Program-made: the position numbers and the translations under genes | Assembly (NCBI GenBank): GCA_950295325.1 | Contig: OX485806.1 | Location: 57,469,169 to 57,533,168 of the forward strand | DNA: 64,000 nucleotides | DNA from: Polytrichum commune | Taxonomy: Eukaryota; Streptophyta; Polytrichopsida; Polytrichales; Polytrichaceae | Reading direction: 5' to 3' | Part shown: piece after piece, positions 10,571-21,182 of the stretch | How positions within the stretch are numbered: position 1 is the first letter of the stretch | Layout of the letters: the number at the start of each line of letters is the position of its first letter | Notes under the pieces: model-generated | Told to the model about the DNA's origin: nothing | Databases searched by the model: none | What the model saw: only the letters and a program-made list of their open reading frames with translations

Positions 10571-12744
10571 TCAAGAACTAGGACTACCATGTCTATCACT
10601 ATCCTCGCCCTCCTCCGCTTCTACGTCTAAATACTCCTCTACTAGTTTGTTGAAAGGTCGGATGCGACTGGGAGGTGGAGACGGAGCTTCCGCCAAAAGA
10701 TTGGCAAGCCCGGCCGCATAGCAAGGGAGCTCAAATGTCTTGGAAGGACTCGAACTCATACATGCGTTCTCCCTTGGCGCTCTGAACCAAAAAGCAATAA
10801 GATTAGAAACAAGATGACACACGAAGATGGGAAAATCACTAGAAGGCAAACATGACAAAACATAGAAAGAAAACTTACACAAAGAAAACCGAATGCTCGT
10901 TTGGTCATCTTCTTAGGCGGATCAAACATAGAGGTGGACGGTGGGGCATTTGAGCGGGAGGGTTGCGAAGGTTGGTTTTCATGCATGGGGAGTAGGATCG
11001 CATTGAAAATCACTGGGTCACTCTCAAGGGCCACAATATGCCGCTCAATGAAGCGACACGCTGTAATTGAACCACCTACACCACAATGCCAGTCCATAAC
11101 AACATCATTCTTATCTGTGAGAGTAGCAAAAATGATAGAGAAGAAAACTTGATGCTTCTCGCGAGCACCTCTCCAGGGTATTCCATCACTGCGCATCGTC
11201 TGGCTCTTCTCATCGGTGAAAGCATTCAACCATCCATCTCGCTTGTCGCGCACCTCTCCATAAGGAGTGCCCGAAACACCATGGGCACAAGGGGGACCCC
11301 GGAGTGACACCCGGGACTTGTGGCGCCGTTGGTGAGAGGGCCCAAGTGATCCTAGTGTGGGTGAGGGCCCCGGGCGTTGGGAACGCCTCCCACCCACAAA
11401 GACTAGGAGGCATGAGGGTGAGGCCATGAGCTATGCGTAGCTCATGGCGTGGTGATTCTAGAATGCTCAAGATCACCTCAATCGGAGGTGTGAGCTAGGA
11501 GTTATGGCCATTTGAGTGGGGTGCTGTCCCGGGACAGCGCCCTGGTACAGCAGTGCCTGGGAGTGATTCCCGGGACTGCCAAGGTTCAAACAGGCATAAC
11601 TTCCTCAAGCCTTGCCCGAATGGGGCAAGCAAGGAGTCCATCGGCATCTACGTGAAGCGTAGATGAGGATGGAGTGGTTGGTTGTTATGATCAGACATCA
11701 TACAAGGAAGTTATGATGGTCTGAAGCTGCTGGGGGGGTTCTAGGCCCAGCAGCTAAGGGAAAATGTCCACTTGGCCCCAACTCTTGGTAGAAAGACAAG
11801 AGGTTGGTTGGCGGTGGGGTAGGGGCTCCGTGTAGAGTCCTAGAGGCTTATATGGGTGAGGTGGTGTGGCCTCACCCACCCGAGGCCGAACGGCACGGCC
11901 TCCATGGGCTTTGGCCCATTGTGAGGCCATAGTTGCCTAGTATGGTTCGGGTTGTTGTAGTGTTGCTCCGGCAATGCGATGATCAACATAAGATGGGACT
12001 TCCATGGATGGAAGTCCACATCGAAGAAATGGGTTACCGATTAAGGGGTGAGTCCCGAAAGCAAAGTAGGAGGGTTGGTTCCCCTCCTTTGAATTATATG
12101 GTCCGGGGTAAGAGGAGCTAACCATTAGCATGGCGGTATGCGAAGGGTTAGCGCTCGTAACCTTTGCTAGAAAGGAAAATTGGCAAGATTGCTAAGGGGG
12201 CTAGCAAGGGTTGCGACATCGCTGGAGGTAGTAACCATACTCCTTGGCGGCCTCCGGTCGCATTTTCAGAACGGAGTTAACACGAATAAGAACCTTGATA
12301 CTGAATTTACGAGTCTGAAAAAATGAAAACGATTCCATAAGAATCGGAAGAAGAGAAATGAAAAAAAAAACAAAACAAAAATGAACTAGAAGAGGGATAG
12401 TTGCTTACCACTCCAGAGGGGTCCACCGGAGATTGGAGGTCCAAATCAGCCATACCGAACCAATCTTCGGCGACGTAGAAGTCGTAAGTGTGAGCCCAAT
12501 CGAAAATAAGCCTAGAAACACTTGCACTCGCACAATGGACAATAACAAGGACGTCATGATCATAGAGGTTAGATTTTGCAAAAGCAAAAAGACAGTCATA
12601 GTAAGAGTCATGGAGCTTGTTCCAATCAGGAACATCCGTGGAGATGTTGGGCACCGGCAAATTTTCGGGAATGTCCGCGAAGAATAAATCCAGTCCCTTG
12701 TGATGTGTAGAGGAGGTGTTCACACGGGAACGACCTTCCCCGGC
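10571..12744 (-). pseudogene. Cargo gene exons J-L: beta-class DNA methyltransferase-like segment
   Basis: Exon J has GLDLFFADIPEN (about residues 907-918), where N4/N6 DNA methyltransferases have DLxxxDPPYN (motif IV). A predicted strand then follows, ending DVLVIVHC. Exon K ends its conserved part with DVVMDWHCGVGGS (about 1079-1091) and RHIVALESD, matching the motif I pattern D-x-F-x-G-x-G followed by R...G-x-E-x-D. Motif IV before motif I is the beta-class order. The DPPY core is degenerate here (DIPE; DVPE in copy 2), so catalysis is doubtful even for an intact copy, unless IPE/VPE is tolerated. Exon L is a short acidic tail. Family knowledge supports the motif order; the assignment itself is inference from motifs read by eye. 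Confidence 0.5.
11244..12218 (+). mobile_element. Solo LTR (975 bp) inserted in exon K of the cargo gene, target duplication TCGCT
   Basis: TGTCGCGCACCTC to GGGTTGCGACA, flanked by TCGCT at 11239-11243 and 12219-12223. Removing it joins the exon in frame (Leu-Gln-Arg to Asp-Gly-Trp), matching copy 2 at about 52060-52090. It therefore inserted after the MULE did and disabled the gene. Confidence 0.93.
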
Positions 12745-12841
12745 CTGCAATGAAAAATCCATGAGAAAAAATGAAGAAGGAAAAAAAAACGCAAACCAAA
12801 TGGAAAGGAGTTTGATGAATGCCAATAAAAAACATACAAAC

Positions 12842-13846
12842 ATTGGCAATGAACTCTTGGATGTGCGTATATGCCGGGAGGGGACCTCCTGCAAGGTCGC
12901 AATCGAGCATGAGTTGTACCATGTCCACATTTTCGATGAGGAAAAACGTGGTAGGTGAATCCGAAGAGGTGGCACTCGTATCCAAGAGGGCGGCCTTCCT
13001 CTTGCGAGGCAAGGAGAGAAGAGAAGTGCCACTGTGAGAAGGAGTAGCAACAGTTGGTGGCCGACATGCGGAGGGAATGATAGAGGGGGCAGCTGATGGA
13101 GCAATGGAGGGAGTGCTAGGTGGACTTTGTAGTAAGGTGGGTGGCTGAACGGGGGTCTTTGAGGCGGACCGAGTTAATTGAGTGCCGGTATTCTTACCTC
13201 TGCCCTTTGCCTTGGGTGCCTTGGGCGGTGGAGGAGGAAGCTCAACGATGTCGGGCTCCTCATCCGGGACAATGTTCACCTCGGGAGCACTACGCACAAG
13301 GCTAGTAAAAGAGGTTTTTCTTCCGCAGGCACAAATCCTCCAGAACAATCCAAGTACCATCCCCCAGCTTGCAAGTGAGACTGCGGAAACTTGGCAACTT
13401 GATTGGGCGTAAAAACACAAAGATCGGAGTTGACATCGATCCAATGTAAAAGGAAAGTTGGCAAGCACGAAGAAGGCAATGCATTCTTCACAACGAGCTC
13501 ACGGTGAATGAACCTGAAAAATGAAGAACATGAGAAACAAAGACGGTGGGGAAAAGGAAATGAAACAAAAACAACATGTACTCAAAGAAAACTCAGAATA
13601 TTACCGGTAAGCGACGCGTTTGATTGATATGGGGTCGTCCCTAAAATCCATGAGATCAAGGCCTTTGACAAATTTCAGATCTCCCTTATCGTCAAAATAA
13701 ACCAAAAATGCCTTGTCCCAAAGAATCAGCCTCCAATGCTCAACATAATCTCCCGGTTGAAAAATATCTTCCGTGGAACTCCAATCGATTTCAACGGAAC
13801 ACACATTCTCAAATGAAGCAATCTCAGCCTCAACCCCCTTCTCCAA
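12842..13846 (-). pseudogene. Cargo gene exons H-I: central conserved segment and Pro/Ser-rich linker
   Basis: Exon H (13846-13605) has EHWRLILWDKA and a YFDDKGDLKF segment. Exon I (13513-12842) has a conserved GGWYLDCSGGFVP, then a low-complexity Pro/Ser/Thr-rich linker and the basic motif LPRKRKAALLD. A 1-nt deletion near 13313 shifts the frame; restoring it makes the exon length fit the flanking phases. The same exons recur in copy 2 (50344-50938), and exon I in copy 3 (63236-63668). I recognise no named family; GGWYLDC is the most useful search tag. Confidence 0.75.
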
Positions 13847-13949
13847 CTATGACAGAAAAGGAAAATAGTAAGAAAAGAACAACTCAATAACCTACAAACA
13901 TGAACTTAGACTCTAGACACATAAAAAAAAACCTTAGACATGACAAAAA

Positions 13950-16078
13950 GACCGAGAGGGTGTCCCACTCATACCGAGAGGGTGTCCCAGTCAAACATTC
14001 TATATTTCTAAACAAGAAATAAACATATTAGCTGAATAACCTGATATCAGATTCTAGTGACGAGCCAAATAAATCCACATATGAGCACCACATATTAGCA
14101 TCACTTATGCACATTAGAAAACTGGACCGGGAAATCAGACCATATTTTCAAGTTCTCACCCAAAATGACCACAGTGACAAATTCTCAAAATTTGAAATTC
14201 CCTTATTAGCTAAATAAGCACAAATCAGATTCTAGTCTTGAGCCTCAAAACATACATTTCTCCACCCTATCGGAACCGAGAGGGTGTCCCGGTCCTACTA
14301 TAATGACCATTTTCTCAAATTTTGAAAATCAGAATTACCTATATGGGCTAAATAAGCACAAATAGATTGTAGTCATGAGCCATTAATTTCCACATCTCTC
14401 CACCCTCTCGGAACCGAGAGGGTGTCCCAGTCTAACCACCTAACCATATTTTGAACTTTTCAAAATGAACACTACCTAAATGGGCCCATTATCTATATGA
14501 CCATAACTTTTGAAAATCAGAATTACCTATATGAACTCAATATCCACATATCAGATTCTAGTCTTGAGAACCCAAATTCCACATCTAGGCACCCACTAAT
14601 ACCAAAATGACCTTAGTATCAAAACTTGAAATTCCCTTATTGGCTCAAGAAGCACAAATCAGATTCTAGTATTGAGCCTCAAATATATACATTTATCCAC
14701 CCGGTCGGAACCGAGAGGGTGTCCCGTCCTACTAGACTAACCATATTTTAAAGTTTGGAAACCTAAAATACCTATATTGGCTTCATAACCACATATCAGA
14801 TTCCAGTCATGAGAACCCCAAATCCAAATTTCGGAAAACACTAAAATAAAAAATGACCATATTTTCGAGTTCTGAAAATAAGAATTACCTATATTGGCTC
14901 AATATGCACAAGTCAGATTCTACTCTCGAGCCTAAGATTTCCACATTTCTCAACCCTCTCGGAACCGAGAGGGTGTCCCTGTCCTACTATTTTCACCAAA
15001 TTTTGAACTTTTGAAAATCAGAATTACATATATTGGCTAAATAATCACCAACCAGATTCTAGTCATGAGCCATTAATTTCCACACCTCTCCACCCTCTCG
15101 GAACCGAGAGGGTGTCCCTGTCTAACTATCCTAACCACAATTTCAACTTTGGAAAATCAAAACTACCTATATGGGCCCATTTTCCACAAATCAGATTTTA
15201 GTCATGAGCACAAAATTTCCACATTTGTCCACCCTCTCGGAACCGAGAGGGTGTCCCTGTCCTACTATAATGACCATATTTTAAACATTTAAAAATCAAA
15301 ACTACCTATATGGGTCAATTATCCACAAATCAGATTCTAGTGAATGGCCTCAAATTTCCACATTTCTCCACCCTCTCGGAAACGAGAGGGTGTCCCAGTC
15401 TAACTATCCGAACCATATTTTCAACTTTTGAAAATCTAAACTACCTATATGGTCCCATTATCCACAAATCATATTCTAGTCATGAGCCTAAAATTTCCAC
15501 ATTTGTCCACCCTCTCGGAACCGAAAGGGTGTCCCTGTCCTACCATTTTCACCATATTTTCATCTTTTAAAAACCAGAATTACCTATATTGGCTAAATAA
15601 GCACAAACCAGATTTTAGTCATGAGCCATTAATTTCCGAGAGGGTGTCCCAGTCTAACTAACCTAACCATATTTTGAACTTGTAAAAATCAGAACTACCT
15701 ATATGGGCCCATTATCCAAAAATCAGATTCTAGACATGAGCCTAATATTTCCATATTTCTCCACCCTCTCGGAACCGAGAGGGTGTCCCAGAATAACTAA
15801 CCTAACCATATTTTGAACTTTTGAAAATCAAAACTACCTATATGGGCCCATTATCCACAAGTCAGAATCTATTCTTGAGCCTGATATTTCCACATTTCTC
15901 CACCCTCTCGGAACCGAGAGGGTGTCCTAGTCCTTCTACAATGACCATGTTTTCAACTTTTGAAAATCTAAAGTACCTATATTGGCTCAATATCCACATT
16001 TCAGATTATAGTCTTGAGCCTAAGATATCCACATTTTCTCCACCCTCTCGGAACCGAGAGGGTGTCCTAGTCCTTGGT
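13950..16078. repeat. Palindrome array 1 in intron G-H, about 137-bp unit
   Basis: Roughly fifteen units, each with CCCTCTCGGAACCGAGAGGG (9-bp arms, AA centre) followed by TGTCCC and then an AT-rich spacer with shared words such as CAGATTCTAGTCATGAGCC and CTACCTATATGGGCCCATT. Unit spacing is mostly 125-140 bp. The left edge holds partial units. The array lies wholly within the intron from 16124 to 13847 of the cargo gene. ORFs crossing it (PLGSERV/TLSEPRG) are translations of the repeat. Confidence 0.95.
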
Positions 16079-16124
16079 ATGAAGATTTCAAATAATAGAA
16101 AGAGGAAAAAAACAAGAGTTGCAC

Positions 16125-17587
16125 CTGCGCCCAGAAAGAAGCTTTGTTGAGCCAGTTTTCGAGGACTTTCTCCCTAAGAGGGAGAGACGACGGAAATCTA
16201 TTATTTTCCTTGACATCGGCAGGGGAGTTCCACCAACGAAGCCACTTGGCCTTGAAATGGGCATCCACATGTGCGGTAGCCACCTTTTGAAGTTTTTCGA
16301 TTGTCATATCAGGGACGAGGAAGGTGGAGAAATGACGGTCAATCTGCCACATAGATATGAAGTAAGAATAGAGATAAGTAAGAAAGAGATATCAAGCACG
16401 ACATGATGTAAATGAGAATGAAAGAATAAATGAAAACACAAGGATAAGAGAGACACCTCGTTGAAGAAATCATCCTCGTTGTCCTTGTGGGCAACGGAAA
16501 TGAACTTCTCAAAGTTCCGAGAACGAATGCTTTTGATCAACCTATCCTGGGCTTTTGACATAATATCCCAAATTTCTGTCGAAGATCGGAGAGCCTCGGG
16601 AGTGGCCTCACGGTATAACCTCGCAGCCGTATCAGCCGCGTTGGATATCTCTCTCTGAAACAAACACAAAGAAGGATAAGGAACGCACATAAACATGGGA
16701 GAAGGAAAGTCAAGGAAAGTTTAAACAAACTTTACCTTGTATAAGAATTTGACGAAGACATCTAATGTCAGGGGATACCAAGTAAGAGTCTTCTCCATTT
16801 TGGACTCGCACATCTTGTAGTCCGAAACGGAAAGGAGGTCTTTGAACTCCTCTAGCCTCATCTTTCCAAACGTGCGAATGCGAAGTAACTTGACGGGGAG
16901 GTTATCCTTAGCATGGTCATGCTCCATGGACCTATAACAAACAAAATGTTAGAGGGAAAAATGAGAACAAACAAAAGAGAATATCAGCAACATTAAATGT
17001 TGAACTCACTAGTTGATGTCATTCATAGCATTAAGGAAGAGGGCGGTGCAATTTCTTGGATCCACCAAAATACAATCAGCCCATATATGCCAATCTTTGT
17101 CCAAAAGGTGATGCTTGTTGATGTGCCTCCACCAAGTTGTCAACCGAAGGTTCCCCTCCCACACGTAGAACATTTTGCCAACAAAGTTAGCAAGGTCGGG
17201 GTCTCTTTCGAGAATGGCATCAAACTCTGCATTGGCCTCTTGCCATAATGGACTCCAGGAGGACTTGACGTCATCGGAGACATGAAGGACCTCATCGAGG
17301 TTGTTATATAGAGAGATGTACAAAGCGCGGTCACCATCACGGTATCCCATGACGAACTCATTCTCCAAACGAGAAACATCAACGTCGTTGATTGGCCGAA
17401 CAAGAGGAAGACTCCGCAAGCGACACAATGGAATAGAGAAACGAGACTTCCCAAGAGGCTTGAATCGCACCCGCTGAATCACGGTGTTAGAGTCTTGCTT
17501 CTGCGATCTCCGAACCTTGAGCTCGGCTTCATCTGGATTCTCCTCATCAAGAGGTCGAATGCAGTCGGAAACAAGCGGAACATCAAT
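16125..17587 (-). pseudogene. Cargo gene exons D-G: ParB/sulfiredoxin-like segment and helical region
   Basis: Exon D (17587-17010, 192 codons plus 2 nt) has SLPLVRPINDVDVSRLENEF (about residues 247-266), MGYRDGD soon after, and FYVWEGNLRLTTWW (about 328-341), then DCILVDPRN. This resembles the ParB-like nuclease/sulfiredoxin fold (VRPxN...L...F...G...xDGNHRLxA). Exons E (16931-16736), F (16654-16457) and G (16343-16125) are helix-rich with no motif I recognise. The D/E join gives TAG between Asn and Ser, consistent with a Trp codon lost by transition. The ParB reading is inference; the exon structure is well supported. Confidence 0.5.
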
Positions 17588-17690
17588 CTACAAGAGAAGA
17601 GGAGGGAAGCATCAGAAAAAAACTATAAGACGAAACAAACAAGAAGCAGAGGCAAACAAAAATACAACAGAATTTCAACGAATCAAACAC

Positions 17691-17807
17691 CTCTCCCTGT
17701 GAGATGTCATCCAGTGCCCTATGGCAATCTTCACGAGGCGACAATAGAATATGCCCATCCGCCATGTATTGGACACGCGCCACAGTAAGGGCCAAAGCCT
17801 GCGATGC
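17691..17807 (-). pseudogene. Cargo gene exon C (39 codons)
   Basis: CAG at 17810-17808 and GTGTTT at 17690 bound a phase-0 exon beginning Ala-Ser-Gln-Ala and ending Ile-Ser-Gln-Gly-Glu. It lies between array 2 (upstream) and exon D. Probably helical; no function assigned. Confidence 0.7.
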
Positions 17808-17974
17808 CTGTATGCACAAAATACATCGAGATGATGCCCCAGTCCTTTTAGAAATGCACCCTTTAACCTTATACAACGCACTCCATACACATACAAATAA
17901 TCCATACACTTCAAACCTAGCCTATTGAATCCGAAAATCTGAAATAAGAATAGAGTGAAGAGCCCATATAAACA

Positions 17975-19990
17975 CCATTTCTCCACCATCTCGGAACCGA
18001 TAGGGTGTCCCTGTCCTACTAAAGTAACCTTAAACCACATATATGATTCTTGTGATGAGCCTAGAAATCCACAATTCTCCAGCCTCTCGGAACCGAGAGG
18101 GTGACCTAGTCTAACAAACCAGACCATATTTTCAACTTTCGGAAATCAGAAATACCTTTAAAGGCTATATAACCACATATAAGATTCTAGTGTTGGGCCT
18201 CAAATTTCCACATTTCTCCCCCTCTAGGAACCGAGAGGACATACACGCAGTCTAATTAATTCAAAACTAACTACATGGGCCCATTATCCACAAATCAGAT
18301 TCTAGTCATGAGCCTAAAATTTCCACATTTCACCACCCTCTCGGTTCCGAGAGGGTGACCATGTCCTACTATAATGACCATAGTCTGAACTAATGAAAAT
18401 CAAAACTACCTATATTGGCGCATTATCCACATTTCAGATTCTAGCCATGAGCCTAAAAAGTCCACATTTCTCCACCCTCTCGGAACCGAGAGGGTGTCCC
18501 CTTCCTACTATAATGACCATATTTTGAGCATATGAAAATCAATACATCCTATATTGGCCCATTATCCAAAAATCATATTCTATTCATGAGCCTAAAATTT
18601 CCACATTTCACCACCCTCTCGGAACCGAGAGGGTGTCCCAGTCTAACTACCCTTACCATATATTCAAATTTTGAAAATCAAAACTACCTATATGGGCCCA
18701 TTATCCACAAATCAGATTCTAGCCATGAGCCTAAAAAGTCCACATTTCTCCACCCTCTCGGAACCGAGAGGTGTCCCCTTCCTACTATAATGACCATATA
18801 TTGACCATATGAAAATAAATACATCCTATATTGGCCCAATATCCACAAATCAGATTCTAGTCATGAGCCTAAAATTTCCACATTTCTCCACCCTCTCGGA
18901 ACCGAGAGGGTGTCCCTGTCCTACTATAATGACCATATTTTGACCATATGAAAATCAAAATACCTATATGGGCCCTCAATCCACATTTCAGATTCTAGTC
19001 ATGAGCCTCCAAAATCCACAAATCTCCACTCTCTCGGAACCGAGAGGGTGTCCCTGTCCTACTATAATGACCATGTTTTAAACATTTAAAATTCAAATCT
19101 ACCTATATGGGCCCATTATCCACAAATCAGATTCTAGTGAAGGGCCTCAAATTTCCACATTTCTCCACCCTCTCGGAATCGAGAGGGTGTCTCTGTCCTA
19201 CTATAATGACCATATTTTGACATTATGAAAATCAAAACTACCTATATGGGCCCGTTATCCACAAATCAGATTCTAGTGAAGGGCCTCACATTTCCACATT
19301 TCTCCACCCTCTCGGAACCGAGAGGGTGTCCCAGTCTAACTATCCTAACCATATTTTCAACTTTTGAAAATCAAAACTACCTATATGGTCCCATTATCCA
19401 CAAATCAGATTCTAGTCATAAGCCTAAAAACTCCACATTTCTCCACCCTCTCGGAACCGAGAGGGTGTCCCTGTCCTACCATATTGACCATATTATCAAC
19501 TTTTCAAATTCAAAACTACCTATATGGGCTCCATTCCCACATTTCAGATTCTACTCTAGAGAACCCGACATCCACATTTCGGCACCAACCTTCTCCTAAT
19601 CTGACCATTTTTTGAACTTTCGAAAATCAGAAGTTCGAATATATGCTCTATAAGCACAAATCTGATTCTAGTGACGAGCCTCAATAATCCAAATTTCGAA
19701 TCAAAACTACCTATATTGGCTCGATATTCACATATCAGATTCTAGTCATGAGAACCCAACATCCACATTTCGGCACCCACTTCTCCTAATCTGACCTTAT
19801 TTTGAACTTTCGAAAATCAGAATTTCATATATTTGCTCAATAAGGACAAATCTGGTTCTAGTGATGAGCCTCAACAATCCACATTTCTCCACCCTCTCGG
19901 AACCGAGAGGGTGTCCTTGTCCTACCATGTTGACCATATTATCAACTTTTCAAATTCAAAACTACCTATATGGACTCCATATCCACATTT
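17975..19990. repeat. Palindrome array 2 in intron B-C, about 138-bp unit
   Basis: About thirteen units of the same family as array 1, with the CCCTCTCGGAACCGAGAGGG core at regular spacing (for example about 18473, 18611, 18890, 19164, 19303 and 19445). One unit near 18335 has TT in the centre. Irregular units without the palindrome occur at 19550-19860. It fills the intron between 20043 and 17808. Confidence 0.95.
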
Positions 19991-20043
19991 CAGATTCCAG
20001 TCTTGAGAAATCAACATTCAGAATATCACAAGTAGACATGCAC

Positions 20044-20124
20044 CTGAGAATCCAGAACTTCCAACCTCTCACGAATGCGCTCCTCCTTGCTTCGGCCGGC
20101 ATATAGTGGAGGCGCCTCCGAAGA
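20044..20124 (-). pseudogene. Cargo gene exon B (27 codons)
   Basis: TAG at 20127-20125 and GTGCAT at 20043 bound a phase-0 exon rich in Glu, Arg and Lys (EERIRERLEVL), likely helical or coiled-coil. Confidence 0.65.
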
Positions 20125-20326
20125 CTAATCTAGGTTAGACTCAAGGGTTCCTTGGTGTGGTGGATGGTTCCTAGGAGCTAGAGGAATCTGGATACTTTGG
20201 CCTATGTACCTCACCCCAAAATGGTATGGGCCGAAAGCCTATGTCCTATGTGCCGTGTTTGGGAGGTGGCGGCCCCGCACAACTTCGTGCTTAGCTTATA
20301 GCCTATTCGTGGTGCATAATTTTTGA

Positions 20327-20346
20327 CCCTCTCGGTTCCGAGAGGG
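20327..20346. repeat. Isolated palindrome in intron A-B
   Basis: A single perfect CCCTCTCGGTTCCGAGAGGG (TT centre) outside any array, in the first intron of the cargo gene, about 190 bp from the donor of exon A. Confidence 0.9.
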
Positions 20347-20514
20347 TTTGGTTCTATATTCCCCTCTAACCAACTTAAACAAAATAAGAACTTCCAATAT
20401 TTCACATGTTGGTCGTTAAGAATCACATTACATAACTCAATATCAAATTCCATCTTTTAAATATCCTAAATGTATATATGAGCCTAGTGCGTAATACGCT
20501 AAACCCAAACTTAC

Positions 20515-20880
20515 TGTGCCAATTGAGTCCTCTTCTATCTCCTCCTCAGATTCGCTTGAATCCGAATCGCTTCGATGCTCGCTCTCTCCCATCGATGGTT
20601 CGCGCGATCCACTCTGCTCCCGTTCTTCCTCTATCCGTTCCAATTCCTCGTTCCTGCTAGACGTCCATGTCTCTGCTTCTCCCCCCGTCTTGCTCAAATC
20701 TGTTGGTGGTTCACTTCCCTGTGTACAAGATTGCTCCTTCTTCCTAAGCTCTCTCCGTCGCCTCTGCTTTGAATTGCTAAAACTCGTCCCTCCCTTTCTT
20801 TTCTTCCTCTTCCTTCCAGGATCGACTGTGGAGACTTGACTATTTCCTCGTTCCTTCATGTGTGCGTCCCGGCGTCCCAA
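20515..20880 (-). pseudogene. Cargo gene exon A: N-terminal basic/acidic region
   Basis: ATG at 20880 gives 122 codons to a GTAAGT donor at 20514. It is Lys/Arg-rich first (GRKRKKRKGG, a likely nuclear localisation signal) and then Ser/Glu/Asp-rich. This start was chosen because it is the first ATG of the frame, close to the divergent transposase gene. No domain is recognised. Confidence 0.6.
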
Positions 20881-21182
20881 TAATCGTCTCTCTCCTATAC
20901 TCTTCTATTAGGGCATCGCACTCACATAATAACTCGTTCCTTTGCTTGTATTGTTCTTTATATTGCCAGTGCTTCAGGGTTAGGGTTTCCCTCTTTTTGG
21001 CAGCCATCCCTTGTTTTCCCTTTTTGGCATCCTCCCCCTACTCCTTTTTTATATACATTAGTTCCTCGAATTCTGTTCCTTCGGTGATGCACATGGTGAC
21101 ATCACAACGTTTGTCTTCACCATTCTTCTTCCTTATAAATCTTTGCATCTTTGTTCATTTACGTTTCTGTTTTTTTGCCTTC
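20881..21182. promoter_or_regulatory. Divergent intergenic region between cargo gene and transposase
   Basis: About 300 bp separate the chosen starts of the two divergent genes. It is pyrimidine-rich on the plus strand, with a TTTATATACATT stretch near 21047 and CTTATAAATCT near 21134 that could serve as TATA boxes for the plus-strand gene. No experimental start is known, and the transposase frame stays open upstream to 20862. Confidence 0.4.

Larger units (their letters stand above)
10571..20880 (-). pseudogene. MULE cargo gene copy 1: large 12-exon protein with ParB-like and DNA-methyltransferase-like segments
   Basis: Exons read on the minus strand from canonical GT/AG sites: A 20880-20515, B 20124-20044, C 17807-17691, D 17587-17010, E 16931-16736, F 16654-16457, G 16343-16125, H 13846-13605, I 13513-12842, J 12744-12409, K 12314-10879 (holding a solo LTR), L 10781-10571 (stop TGA). 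Phases agree throughout apart from one apparent 1-nt deletion in exon I and an unclear donor at K/L. The product would be about 1,220 residues, probably nuclear, given basic stretches (GRKRKKRKGG in A, LPRKRKAALLD in I). The D/E junction gives TAG, readable as TGG mutated by G to A. The gene diverges from the transposase gene, sharing a short intergenic region. Function is unknown; the domain reading is in separate entries. Confidence 0.8.

Noticed and set aside
15310-15661. ORFs with repeated TLSEPRGCPS segments
   Set aside because: Translation of the palindrome arrays; length follows the unit size.
13950-20030. CRISPR-like regular palindromic repeats
   Set aside because: Spacing is regular and repeats are palindromic, but the 'spacers' of about 117 bp are related to each other, lie in introns of a plant transposon gene, and there are no cas genes. 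This is a satellite array.
20862-21182. Upstream extension of the transposase to 20862
   Set aside because: Hydrophobic, low-information codons overlapping the divergent gene's start; 21183 begins the credible protein.
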